A stretch of DNA of 64,000 nucleotides, taken from assembly GCA_002110485.1 (NCBI GenBank), contig MOWL01000001.1, positions 1,984,001 to 2,048,000 on the forward strand. Reading direction: 5' to 3'. The notes beneath the pieces were generated by a model that had not been told where the DNA came from, did no database searches, and saw nothing but the letters and a program-made list of their open reading frames with translations. This stretch comes from Emergomyces orientalis. Taxonomy: Eukaryota > Ascomycota > Eurotiomycetes > Onygenales > Ajellomycetaceae. Below are positions 12,253 through 23,856 of this stretch, one piece after another (the first letter of the stretch is position 1; every line of letters starts with the position of its first letter). Both the position numbers and the translations under genes were made by a program.

Positions 12253-15124
12253 TCATAGTTCTACTTCCTCCTCGGTATGGTTATTACCTGCACTGACAGG
12301 TGAGTAGAAACTAGACCATGCGTCGTAAGTACCGTTCCGAGCTGCGTGGTACGCGGCGATGCGGTGTTTCCTTCTGCTACCCGGCGGAGTAGAAGCAGTG
12401 ATGGTTTGTTGCGAGTCAAAGGCGGACGGGGAGAGTGAAATGGTGCTTTCGGCGTCAGAGGGGTAGTCAGCTTGGCTGCTGCCGTCCTCATTATTATTGC
12501 CACTGGTGGGTGTTTGACTGCTGTCCTCCTGAATTGGGCATTGTTGTGAAATTGGGAGGGAAAGAGTTAGGATGTTTTGAGACTGGGATTGGGCGTGCGA
12601 GGTCCGCTGTGAAGAGTATTCAGTTTCATTACCCAGGTCTGAAAATGAAGATGGTAGATGGAAATCCAGTTCGTGGTTTAGGTCTTTTTCCTTCAGGGCA
12701 CGTTTTATGGCGATTATTTGGGAGCTCACGGATGACGATTGCGAGCCAGTACTTTTAAATGATTCTACACTTGTATCTTGCGATGTCTGCTGGGAGGCGA
12801 TGGCTGCAGCTTTAGAATTAACATCATTCTGTTGAATTTGCATTTCTGGCAAATGGTCCTCACCAGAATCGGATTTCGTGCCTTTAATTGCAGTTGACGG
12901 AACAATGGGCGGCAGCTCGTTCTCTTGGATGAACAAGATATCTGAATCTGTCTGCTGAGTTGAATGCCTTGTTGATGAAGCATTACTTCCCATCCGTCTC
13001 CGCTTCTGTGGCCGGTCGTCGCCCCGGTGGATACTCCTTCTCATGAGCTCATCGTGGGCAAAATGAGTACCAGAACATAGATGGCCAAATAGTGTGCGCA
13101 TAGATACGTCTTCGTTCCAAGTCGCAGCGTCTACCGTGCAGGGTAAGATGTCGTGTGGTTTGAAGGCTTTCACTAAATTGCAGAGTTCGGCGTAAGAAGA
13201 GTGACGGGAATAGGGAAAGCGCTATTCATACGTTACTTATGTCCCCAGAAGATGATGAAAACGATGAAACAATCGAAGAGGAGTTGAAGGCATTCTTACT
13301 ATTGAGTTTGGGAGATTACGGCCACATTGTCCCTCCATATTTAAAGGTATTTTGGGGTTAGGAGGCTCTGACTGAACCAATAGTTTCTCTGCTGGTGCCC
13401 CTCTACTTAGAATACTCACGAGCTGCTGTACTGAAATTTCTTCGTCTACCTTTATGCCGTAGGCATCGAGAGACAACGACTTCGATTTTGACGAATGCGC
13501 TTCTGACAGAGCAGCTATTATCGACGTACGAATTTCCTCGTCCTGAATATGCTCAGAGCAAACGTTTAAAAGCTGCTGAAATGCAAAATCATCCTGTAAT
13601 TCCAGCTCATGGCTTTGGTAAAAGTCGCCCTTGCCACCACCAGCCCCGAGCTCAGGAATCTCAGAGCCGTCATCCATACGTGATACAATGGGGGTAATAT
13701 ATACGGACGAGCTTTCGGAAATGGTCTGGCAGACCATACCAGGCTCGCAGCTGTGAATTCTGGCTCCGCGAGAAAGAGTTAAGCAGCCGGGAACATGTGA
13801 ATTGCCGAGCCTAAATCCGCAAAGGAATGGCGCTTCATCAACGCCAAATCCATTCGTAACGCGTGTCGATAGGGATTGGTACAGTCCCATTTGATATCGG
13901 TCAACATGTATCTGGTTCCATTCGTTAGCTCTGCTCTAAGCAAATATAAGTGAAATGATGCATTTTACCTGGGTGTTCAGTGCAGTTGACAGCGCTAGCC
14001 AGACATCTTCATAGCCAAATGTCCATACACGTAGATAAAAGAGTGTATTATCTGGATAGGTTTTTATTTTCTCTAAAAGTTCTCTAATTCCTTCTGCTTT
14101 TGAGGGGAAAGACTGGTACAGGTTAGATTTCGTAGCGAAGGTGGTGTCAAGATAGATCTTGTCAAGCCTCTTGCTTCCGAGGGTATATGGAATGAGGACT
14201 GGGTTCCTGACAAGATTATCAACCCACCAAGATTCCGCTGTGAGACAAAGTTAGTATAACCAACTGCAACGGAGAATAAACTGAAATAGGAAGACTAGAC
14301 TACTGTTATATTCAATAATAATAAAAAATAACGAACGAGCTGATTCGAAAAAATCCACCCCTGAAGAAATGTAAGATACAGAAACCAAAATGAAAACACT
14401 TACCCCGAACATCGCCGGTATACAAGATTGCTTTTCCATTACCCTCTAAGAGGAACATAACAGCACCAGGGCAATGGTTAGCATCGAAGAGGGTGACTCG
14501 AACATTGTTTCTTGGGCTTAGCTCAATCTCCGTTGGAACTTGCAGCGGAATGGGACGCTAGTTAACAGGTGTGTTAATCGCAAGTAGTTTCCGTAACTAG
14601 AATAAAGCATGGGGACCATACCAACAGTTTAGATAGATGCTTATAGTGTTGTTTCCTTGTTTCTAGTATGCCTTTGTTGAAGTTTATGCGATGGGGGTAC
14701 TTCTCGAGGCAGAGAAGGATCTGGTTTCAGGGTTAATGATAAATGTTCAAACCGGCGGGGAAAATGCAGGTTACTATACCTCTCGTGTAGCAGCGGAGCA
14801 GTAGATGAACGGTGCTCTCAACGACTCTAGGCCTTGAAGATGGTCACTGTGAACATGGCTGAGGAAACATGCCAATGGAGCTGGTCGGTCGGGGTTCTTT
14901 CGAAAGTAATCAACTGCTCAACCAGGGGCCCATGGGTTAATATATTGATTTATCTAATGAACCAGAAAATGCATCGACGTGGAATTCTTTACTCCGAATT
15001 TGAGGAAACTCTGCGACATTAATAATTAGCTAAGGACGATAGATGCCATGAGATGTACAGAAGTATAGCTAATTTCTGTCGGGGACATTCACTAACCTTC
15101 CACAACGCCATCAAAGGTTGACAT
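12253..15124 (-). CDS. SNM1/Artemis-type metallo-beta-lactamase/beta-CASP DNA repair nuclease
   Basis: Complement of exons 15097..15124, 14993..15010, 14904-side exon 14780..14913, 14622..14720, 14404..14557, 13969..14237, 13300..13911 and 12253..13221 (TGA); 760 residues. The start MSTFDGVVEEFPQIRIDYF matches the family N-terminus. The metallo-beta-lactamase motif is H35-x-H37-x-D39-H40 (SHVHSDH). DANHCPGAVMF and LYTGDVR follow, and the beta-CASP motif FPYSRHSSYAEL closes the fold early in the last exon. The long C-terminal tail is Ser/Gln/Glu-rich with a basic patch (PQKRRRMG) and looks disordered. The family processes DNA ends and interstrand crosslinks in the nucleus; the SHxHxDH context resembles Artemis (DCLRE1C) more than Pso2, but the assignment within the family is inferred. 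Exon 2 is only 18 nt. The gene is convergent with urease and divergent from the orphan gene at 15598. Confidence 0.9.
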
Positions 15125-15597
15125 AGTCAGTGTGCACTTTGGCTGATGCGCAGCACCTTTTTTTTTTTCCAGATCTCATTGGAACCATTCACATCTCCAG
15201 CAAGAAAATCTACATTTCATTTTGTAGATATTATTGAGACTTCTTTTCTCAAAAACTTTCCTCTCAGGCTCCCAAGACTGGGCGTTATCAAGCAGGCCTT
15301 CTCGCAGGCAGCATCTCCATCACATGATCCAACTAGACCGGGTTTAACTCCCAAAATAGATTTTCTATGCCAGGGGTAACTAACTTATAAATATCGACGA
15401 TGACCTGGATGGAGTGTGATCAATTAAATCATAAATAACAAAATTAAAATAAAATAAGAACAAAATAAGAACTCCGCAATTTCCAGGCGGTTCTTACTCT
15501 TCGCGTTATTTGCAACCGGCTGCAATATATTAGTATTTTCTCAAAGCTGCACCAACTACCTAGGTACTAGTACTTACGTTTGGGAAAATAGCAAGAC
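15125..15597. promoter_or_regulatory. Shared divergent upstream region
   Basis: 473 bp lie between the start codons of the SNM1-like gene (-) and the orphan gene at 15598 (+), so both promoters must be here or overlap their neighbours. It includes an AT-rich segment (about 15420-15475). No specific factor site could be assigned. Confidence 0.5.
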
Positions 15598-16467
15598 ATG
15601 GACGCCCAAGATAAATCGACCAGCCTACAAAAGGATGCTGTCAGAAATGACGACCCTCCAGCCTATTCCGCAAATACAGATGAGGACAGCCATGCAATAC
15701 CTGCTCCCTACTCTTCATTTCCTTCAACTATGAATGCATATTATCAATGGGGTCCCCCGGCTCTGAAGACATTTTTCCTCTGTGGTGCGAGCAAAGAGGA
15801 GCGGCTCTACGCAGTCCAAACTCATGCCGGCTACAGCAACAACAGCGCCCTCGGGACGAGGCCAGGTTTACTTCTGCATAATGGCAAGAGCAACAAAGAT
15901 CCCATCCTCGCCGCTGCGGGGGAAGATTCTCAGCGGGCCACTAGCACTTACGCCTTCAATCTCAATAGCGTTATTCAGCTTCCGCCTCTCCAACCTGGTG
16001 CCAGCAACTATGCTGTTGAGTTAATGCGTGGCACTGTCACTGATGACCAAATTGCTGCATTCCATTTTGCCATTGAAGTTGGCTCTGATGGGAAGATGAC
16101 GCGGGAAGTATTCGAGTGGAGGAAGTTGAAGAAGGGTAATGGCGATGCTAAGGGACGCGGATTCAAACTTGTGCGACTCGGCCCAGTTTCTCAGGACGGT
16201 AGTCGGGGACTCTTGTCTTCCACTTCATCTCCGGCGAGCGGTGAGACTGTTGCTGTGATTGAGTGGGCGAAGGGTTTGTCGAGCCTTATACATGTGTTCT
16301 CGCTTCAACTAATGGGCAGTGGGCAGTCAAATGCATTGGGGGTGCGCTGGGCACTCATGGTTGTTATGACTGCTCTGAGGCTATGGTGGTTGCATGTGGG
16401 CGGTAGGGCGAATACGGTTGTTTTAGCCAAGGGAGAAAAGATTCATAGTAATCAATCCATTCCATAG
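15598..16467 (+). CDS. Conserved fungal protein of unknown function
   Basis: Single exon, 289 residues, first ATG after in-frame stops. The N-terminal 45 residues are polar, with DPPAYSA (a PPxY-like ligand for WW domains) and a second Pro-rich PAPYSS. A globular region starts at YYQWGPPALKTFFLCG and contains ERLYAVQTHAGYS, then FHFAIEVGSDGK...EVFEWRK, followed by an AVIEWAKG strand and a final hydrophobic segment (VRWALMVVMTALRLWWL). This pattern recurs in many filamentous ascomycete orphans. The hydrophobic end may be a buried helix rather than a membrane anchor. I cannot assign a function; the PPxY-like motif hints at recognition by a Nedd4/Rsp5-type ligase, which is inference only. Confidence 0.75.
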   Translation: MDAQDKSTSLQKDAVRNDDPPAYSANTDEDSHAIPAPYSSFPSTMNAYYQWGPPALKTFFLCGASKEERLYAVQTHAGYSNNSALGTRPGLLLHNGKSNKDPILAAAGEDSQRATSTYAFNLNSVIQLPPLQPGASNYAVELMRGTVTDDQIAAFHFAIEVGSDGKMTREVFEWRKLKKGNGDAKGRGFKLVRLGPVSQDGSRGLLSSTSSPASGETVAVIEWAKGLSSLIHVFSLQLMGSGQSNALGVRWALMVVMTALRLWWLHVGGRANTVVLAKGEKIHSNQSIP

Positions 16468-19250
16468 ATAATCTGGACAGAATCAGAAGACTTAGGGAAA
16501 ATATCAATAATCTCTAATTTTTACAACTCGAAAATTTTATACCACAGTCCGCTCTTAGGCTACTAACATCAACGTTTATACATCTATAGGAAGCAGAACA
16601 AGGCGACGACATCACATAACAGCTACACCGCAGAGAGCCATGGTGTCTGCCAGCACACTCGGACACCTCCATGTATCAACGCCTCCTCGAGATGGGGAGG
16701 GATGGCGAGATAAAAAGCGCCCACAAAATTATTTTCTCAAGATTTGGAAGCCTAGTTTTATCAAAATTGAAGGTACTCACGTTGATGATCCAGGCTCAAG
16801 CTCGAAGGTCCGAAGAGATGTGAGTCGTTGAACTGTCGTTTAATTTTAAAGATCGGTATTCGTTCACCAATAATAATGGTAAAATCGCACTATCAGAGGG
16901 ATATGGCTTAGGCAAGCATTGAATCTCAGCGACGGAATTACTTGGGAATATCCCAGAAAACAAAAAGCATACCCAGACACCCACGAACCTGCATTCCTGA
17001 GCATGTTAGTCGGGGAGAAATTGCAGGATACTCAGACATATATATTGATAATCATGATGCGTGGAAGGCCCCGAGAGCAAAAGAAAGTAGCTGAAAACTG
17101 AGTTGGCTCGCTATCAAGACGGGGAATAAGGGCCCAAAGTTGCCATTAAACTAGAAACATGGTTTAGCCAATCAACCAATAGATCCTTTCATCTGGGGGT
17201 CGATGTGTATCGGAAATAAAGTGTCGTGGAATGTGGCCATTCTTTAGCCTCAAGCTGCAAGGAAGGGAGTCGCTTTTTATCTTTTTGTCTCGTGGAATAT
17301 TTTCAAGGAAAAGAAGTGGAAAACTCTGGAGCAGCATCGTTAAAGACGTGACGATTTACTATTGGAGAGATGTGTGCTAAATACGCACAGTTGGGTTGCT
17401 GCAGGATTGTTGCATGGGTAGAACGCATCAACAGCACTGAGCAAGCCTTCACACTGGACAAGCCAGCGCGCCATCTGACCGGAAGAATTTTGGCCGCCTG
17501 CGAATTGATTTACCCGACCACGATGAGGGTGGATATAGATTTTCGTAGATTGGCTAACTCACCAAGAGTGGTCGCCCCATTATGCCTCGGTGAGGGGATA
17601 CATATGCACAGTTAAGTTCCATAGGCATATTTTGCCAGCGTCATGTCAGAAAGTTGCTTGACAAGACCCGCCCAGCCTTTGTCTGATCTGTTGTCCGCTT
17701 TCATATTCAGCCGGAGTCAAGCAGTGCGAGGATTAGCCTGGAGTAGCTGCAATAGAGGGATGATTGGTTATGGGAGGATGAGCTGGAGCCTGTAGGGTAT
17801 CCCCTAGTGATGGTGAGGTAATAAAGGAGCAAATATGCATGCTAGCATTCTTGGAGAATATGTGCTACGACATGAATTCTCTGAAATTTGCCAGCGGGCG
17901 TCATCCGGCGTTTCGATAGGCTGGGTCTAGGTACGCCATTCCCTGCCACAACCACGCTGTCGTTTGGCCTTTAATATAAATAGTTAAATAATAACCATGT
18001 CCCCCCGTCCGCCTTTTGATTATGAACTGGGTGAGACTTCCTTGAGGTTCACAGGTTCCTGGAGCTAGGAACTGTTCTCGTCCTCGATCCTTGTTAGCCA
18101 ATCCCATCTTTCAACAGGTTTCGGGTTGGATGTGGAGAGATCATCACGCTTTTTTTTAGTCCAAAGGCCCGTGGGCTAAGCTATGATTCATATATCATTG
18201 ACAAGAGTCTAGCCAGCAGGCTCCATCCAACCCACCCAAATTTACGGTTTCACGCTGGTCGGCGATATCAGCTCCAAGCGCCCTGCACGCAGGGTGATAT
18301 TATTGTTGGGTGTGATGTGTTTGGAATTGTCATCATCCCTAGCCGTTTCGGTGTTGCTTGCGAATAAAGCGATTCGAGGACGCCCAACCTCCAATGCACC
18401 TCATACCACTCTCTTTCTTTATCAGCAACTGCAACCACACCTCTACCACGACTAATCACCACCATTACCACCAGCAAAACCTGGAAGACCGGCTCTATCC
18501 AACTGATCCACAGGAACAGAGGACCGAAATACACCAGTGGTGCCTCCAAATTTCGGAAACCTAGGACTTGTTGCCATCCACTTCTTCACGTGCGGGCACC
18601 GTCCCCGCCAATAGCCAGCTTTTTAACCAGGTCCTTGGAATCTTTCTGCACCTGCAATTTCGCGGCGATAGTCAATGCGAAATAGCTCTTCAACGACCAA
18701 ATAAACCAGTGTTAATACTGTATCAATCGTTCAACCTTCTTGCCTCTAGCCGGAGCATCTCTTTAAACATTATCCTTTATCCTGCCAACTAGACTAGCGA
18801 AACCCTCTCCTAGGGTTTACCGAATCGCGATATCTATTAATTCAGATTGTCGATAAAACCTTTCCCCGTAGCTGAAGGCCGTGAAACATTATAGGAGATT
18901 TCTTCCGAAAAACAGCTACGGGATAGAGGTTGGCAGAGCCGGGGATTGCAGGAACAGCGGAACCGCAGCAGATCTTGCAGCGGCTGTTAGTCCTCTAAAT
19001 ATCGACGTCCGAACTAGGAGCTTTGGGATGGAGTGAACTGGAACGTTAATTCCAGACCGAAACTTCTGTGAATTGCTATATCTACCTACATTCTTTCTGC
19101 AATAAGGTTACCGTGACCTATTAAGCTTAACTTCAACCACCTACCTCATAAGTAAACCTTCTTCCTCTCCCGTCTCACTCGTTTTACCTTGTTCCTATTC
19201 CTTTTCTACTTCTGAAAACGACCATACTCTACGGAACATCCATCCACAAC
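16468..19250. other. Intergenic region, no supported gene
   Basis: 2.8 kb without a convincing coding region. The reading frames are all below 100 codons, lack paired splice signals and show no family motif. The last 300 bp before 19251 are pyrimidine-rich and probably contain the promoter and 5' UTR of the next gene. Confidence 0.5.
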
Positions 19251-20204
19251 ATGCATAAGCCTTCGCTGTCTCAGCTTGTGTACAATGCCATCTTCCCAAA
19301 ACCACGCACGAACGAGCCCTCCACATTTGCGTCACTTATCACCCGACATCTTGTTCCTGAGGTTCGTATCGAAACGTCGACCTTCTATGGCACCCTCGAC
19401 TGTATTGAAGCCCAATACCCTGGGCTCGATTATTCATTCCCCCCACATCGAATGAGGTTGGGTCGTTTCACATGGCATCGGAAATTGTTCAAAGCGTTCG
19501 ACGAGCTAGGACTGACGGAAGCCGAAATCGCCTCGCTTTGTCGTTGGGAGGGTACAAAATCCGCCAGGGATCGTTATGAACGGGATGAAGCAGTCCAGGT
19601 TAGGGATACTACGGCAGACGATATTAGAGCCGCCACTCCACCAATACCACCATCTGTCCATATACATACATATGAACAAGATAGCCCTCGAAACCATCAT
19701 CCTCCGGATCTAGAAGACGAAGAAGAGTTCCCGGAATTGGAAATCATATCGGAACTGCAGAACGGGGAAGAGGATGGGGAAGAAACGAGTGATGACGACG
19801 GTGATGAAATGGAAAGTTATGGTGTTATGTTAAACCAACGTTTAATTCAAGCAGCGGAGGCAAGGCAGCGAGGAGCTGATGTCCCCCTTGACGAAGACTG
19901 GGAGCAGTGGCTAAAGGAAGCCTCTGAACATAATGGATATACAGGGATGATTGATGCAATTCGAAGCGGCCAGCCGCTAAGCGTTGCGTTCACCAACATG
20001 CCTTTGCATTTGCCATCGTCATCGTCAACCGCCACACCTGGTCTTCGCAGCCATAGGGTCGCCGGTTCTAGAAATTCTCGACAGGGACCCTTTCCAATGT
20101 CGAATAGACGTGTCGTTTCCGGATCAGCGGTCATGGGACCTACCATCCTTGCCAGATCCACAATCGGTTCCTCTTCAAATTCCGCCTTGGATGATGCGAG
20201 GTAG
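19251..20204 (+). CDS. Conserved fungal protein of unknown function, acidic middle
   Basis: Single exon, 317 residues. The ordered part is residues 1-115 (MHKPSLSQLVYNAIFPKP ... FPPHRMRLGRFTWHRKLFKAF, then TEAEIASLCRWEGTKSARDRY). The spacing of Trp, Arg and acidic residues suggests a compact helical domain. Residues 150-195 are a Glu/Asp block; a short helical segment (EDWEQWLKEASEHNGYTGM) follows near 220. The C-terminal 80 residues are Ser/Arg-rich and probably disordered. The N-terminal domain resembles a recurring fungal orphan family, from memory only. No signal peptide or membrane helix. The pyrimidine-rich leader upstream supports the start choice. Function unknown; the acidic and basic composition would suit a nuclear protein. 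Confidence 0.75.
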   Translation: MHKPSLSQLVYNAIFPKPRTNEPSTFASLITRHLVPEVRIETSTFYGTLDCIEAQYPGLDYSFPPHRMRLGRFTWHRKLFKAFDELGLTEAEIASLCRWEGTKSARDRYERDEAVQVRDTTADDIRAATPPIPPSVHIHTYEQDSPRNHHPPDLEDEEEFPELEIISELQNGEEDGEETSDDDGDEMESYGVMLNQRLIQAAEARQRGADVPLDEDWEQWLKEASEHNGYTGMIDAIRSGQPLSVAFTNMPLHLPSSSSTATPGLRSHRVAGSRNSRQGPFPMSNRRVVSGSAVMGPTILARSTIGSSSNSALDDAR

Positions 20205-21294
20205 CCCCTAATGATAAGCCCTCGGAGCTGGTGATGATTTTATGATCTTAGTATCTGCCGAAAGTATCCTATTGGACTTTATTCTGAACCCTGCAATTTA
20301 GATACTCACTGTTTACCTGGCCTAGATGGATGGCTTTGTTCATTTTTTTTATCTGTGATGCATTTTACTGGTGTGTACTGTGTCGCTGGTGTATTGGTCC
20401 TCTCTCATAGTCAGGATGGCGTTAATACTGGAAGATCATGGTATACTTGCATCATTTCTATCTCGCTTGGTTCTGCAGGTGGTTTTCCCAAATAGATTTC
20501 TGTCACTTTCTTGTCATTTTCGAGTTATTCAGCGATGCTCATGGTTTTTATTTTCTAGAAACAGTTCGGTTTTCTGTCCACCTCCCCAAACTTTCCAATT
20601 ATTTTTAAACTTTATGCAAATGGGAATCGCTTTATTATTTGAATCAATCTTTAGTTTTCGTCAGGTGTTCACTTTGGCGGATGGAAGAACGCGTTTGCGA
20701 ATTCGAATCAGTTATGTGATATTTCTCTAAAGATGGTTCTAGTTTATTTATTTTATTTGCCCCTCTCTTCCTGTTCACCATATTTCTTGTTGAGAGAGCA
20801 ATTGGCTGATAATTTACTCGCTATCCATGCGGGCTAATAATGGGGAACAATTGCCCACCTCTCTTTCAAACCTTAATATAGCTACTACATTTCCTTACTT
20901 TTAACAAAATGAAGTACTATTTTAGTTAGAACTGTTTAAATATAATAACAAACAGGGGAACTTAAGAGACACCGATCGTTTTAGTGCAGAGCTAAACAAT
21001 AACATTTTGAGCCATGTCCACATCGTGAGAGCAGCCATGTGACTTGGAGCTTGCCAGCAAGCTTCCGCCAACACCAACTTCTTAATCATGGAAGACCGAC
21101 GAGAGCTGTATAGCTAGGGATATATGTTTATATAGCGCAACAAAGCACAGGATTGGTCAAGTGTCGACCATGGGTAAGCCGAGCGATTGTGCGACCTATG
21201 ATTTCCTAACTGATGATATGACCGCGCCGTAACGCGAGGATACGGTATTCTCCCAGCATACACCAAGTTGGCTTTTTGACCCTTTTGGCCGAAG
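20205..21294. other. Intergenic region before NPR2
   Basis: 1.1 kb, T-rich near the 3' end of the preceding gene, then the NPR2 upstream region. No gene supported. Confidence 0.55.
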
Positions 21295-23225
21295 ATGATC
21301 AAGGCAATATTCTACAGCAAGTTCGACACCCAAGAAGGTAAGAGGCCGGCTTTATATCTCATCATATATATTCCTCGTTTTCTCAGGCTCCACACGTATA
21401 TTTTGTGCCCTTCCCCAAGCTAATAGGCATTCCTTCTACCCAGGCCCAAAGGTCGTTCATCAGGTCCCTGACGGAGCCATCGTGCCGTCCCCAACAGCAC
21501 CCCCGAACCAACCTGCCCTGATTACCTTCTCCGATATATCCTTCTTCGTGATCCCGCGGCAGGAATTATGTGGTAACCTAATTCACGTCTGTTCTGGTGG
21601 GTATCGCATCCTTGGCTCCCCAGTCTGCATGACCTCACCACGGTACGACCGAAATGAGTTTATATTCAACTTCTGCATCGTGCTGGCGGAGGACGAGGAC
21701 TTTGGCAGCTTTAAAAGCGTGGTACAGAAGCTAGCGCATCTGATGTGCGGGCTGGAGGAGCAGTCTGGATTCTTGTCGAGGGATTTCTCGAAAGGTGGGG
21801 AGGGCAAAGTTTACAGTCTATGTGAGACGCTGATGGAGGATTTGAATAATTATTGCGAGTGTATGATTCCGATTGGTATGTTATCCTCTCCGTATTCTTG
21901 AAAACTTTCTTCACTAGTTTTTGAACCATTTTTTATATATCCTGATATGTGTGATCGTTGGCTGATACCATCGGGCAGATGAACTCAATACCTTGAATAT
22001 CAAATTATTCCCTATCTACCCCTCACCTCCCATGGTGAAAGCCTGGCATGTGCCGCTATTTACGGTTCGATATGAAGCCTTCATGGATGAAAATTGGGAT
22101 TTAACAATGCAAAGGGTAAGATTTCTTGCGTCTTTACCGCCATGAGCTAGAATTTTGATATGTTTTGGGAAACAATTCTCACTCCTTCTCTAGATCGTAC
22201 CTTTTATAAATGGGGTTAACAGCGTTCGCATAATTTCATCGCTTGCCGATACAGATTTCTCTCTGACCTGCAGCGCAATCCGACATCTGATCTACTACGG
22301 CTGCATTTTTCTCCTGGACATATTCTCCTTCACGGCAATATATGCCCCAACAGCGCAGTTCGGTTCAACCATCGCTGCGGACGAAGACATGCAACGTGAA
22401 TGCGCACGATATGTAAATACTCGCTTCGCTCCCACCCCAAGCATAACTGCGCCACCAACATTGAACCCATCCACCCAATCTGCCTTATCATCTGGCTCCC
22501 GAAGCAGATCGAAGGTACATAATGATGATTACGTGGACCATGATGATATATGGCCCTTGGTCGCCAACTCTGGAACTGCCTCCCGTGATCCCGCCAACCA
22601 ATGCACCAGCATCGTCGACGGAGTCGGACTAATTGAGCTTTACGCCAGTCTTAGGCAAGGAAAGACTGTCAAGCAATGGTATATCGAACACACCCGTGAA
22701 CTTGCCAATATTGATCTAAGGCGCTTCATAACATTTGGTGTCATAAAGGGCTTCCTGTATCGTGTTCATAAGTATGCCTATGCAACTGGATACCTAGCAC
22801 AACCAACCAGACAACAACGCTATGATTTTGCGTCTCCATCATCTTCCTCATCGTTTTCACGAAGTAATAAGAGTGGTTCTGTTGCCAGCGGTGGACTAGA
22901 TTTAGGAGCAAGAGGAGGAGGGCGCCGTTTGTCTGCGCGGAGCCGTCGGTCAATAAGTTCGCGAGATGGGGGTGATACGGTCATTACTCCAACGTTCTCA
23001 GCTGCTTCGTATACCAACGACGACCACGCCGTTGAGGATGATAGGGAAGATGAGTATGGTTTGGGAGACGAGGAGGAGGTTGTGATTGATGATATGACGT
23101 TGGGCAAATATCTTGATGGGACGCACTGTTTCGATCAGATATGTACGGAGTTAGAAATCAGTGAGAAAGAACTTACCAATCGTTTAAAGAAGTATCCGTT
23201 TGAGGTGCAGATTATTGATCGGTAG
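21295..23225 (+). CDS. NPR2: Nitrogen permease regulator 2 (SEACIT/GATOR1 subunit)
   Basis: Exons 21295..21337, 21444..21875, 21979..22115 and 22194..23225 (TAG) give 547 residues. The start MIKAIFYSKFDTQEGPKVVHQVP is the hallmark N-terminal longin-type strand of Npr2/NPRL2. Downstream are FDISFFVIP-like SDISFFVIPRQELCGNL, then YDRNEFIFNFCIVL and the Npr2 core (MVKAWHVPLFTVRYE, TCSAIRHLIYYGCIFLLDIF). The C-terminal part has a disordered Ser/Arg insert (about residues 400-480) and a winged-helix-like end (LDGTHCFDQICTELEISEKEL). Npr2 with Npr3 and Iml1 forms the GTPase-activating complex that switches off TORC1 on the vacuole under amino-acid or nitrogen limitation. It is convergent with NGG1/ADA3, 631 bp between stops. 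Confidence 0.93.
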
Positions 23226-23856
23226 GTTAGATATGGATGGTGTATGTTGTTGCTGTTTCCTGATATTTCCGGGAATATGCTGAGAGCCTGTGTGCGCTAT
23301 GCTTTTTTGATGTACATGCCTACAGAGCGTACTGAAATATACCCTTGTCCTTTACATACTCAGATATTTATGTGATATTGGAAATATTTGTTTTCCTCGT
23401 GTTATTGCGTCGTTGATAGGGAGGATACCGGCGTCATACTTGTCCAACTCTTCAAAATGAGTGGCCAAAACGCAGGGAGGTGAGAAGATATGGAATATAT
23501 GGGTGACGGAGGAGATCGAGCGGCAACAGTGTGACAATAAAACGGCTGAGGTTTCTTGAATTAAAATATGAATAATATTTGAAATACCATACATACACCT
23601 ACAACCGGCCATTGGTAATTCCCTTCCGTTGCGTTGCGTTGCGCCCAAACCCCTTTCAACCCCCAAATCCATGCCCTGAAGACGCCAAACTTCCGGATAT
23701 AACCCTACAAAAAACCAGAAAGCAATAACAAGATGCCATGAGAACAACATGAAATGATGCCTAATCCACCAGTCCTTCCTTGAGGAAAATGGAAACCTAG
23801 ATATCACCGCAGAAGCAGAATTGCAGAAAAAGGAGAGCGAAATTGTCCCCCATTGT
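23226..23856. other. Convergent intergenic region (NPR2 / NGG1)
   Basis: 631 bp holding both 3' UTRs. A 209-codon minus-strand frame that crosses into NGG1 is a shadow of that gene's other frame plus its 3' flank. Confidence 0.6.
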
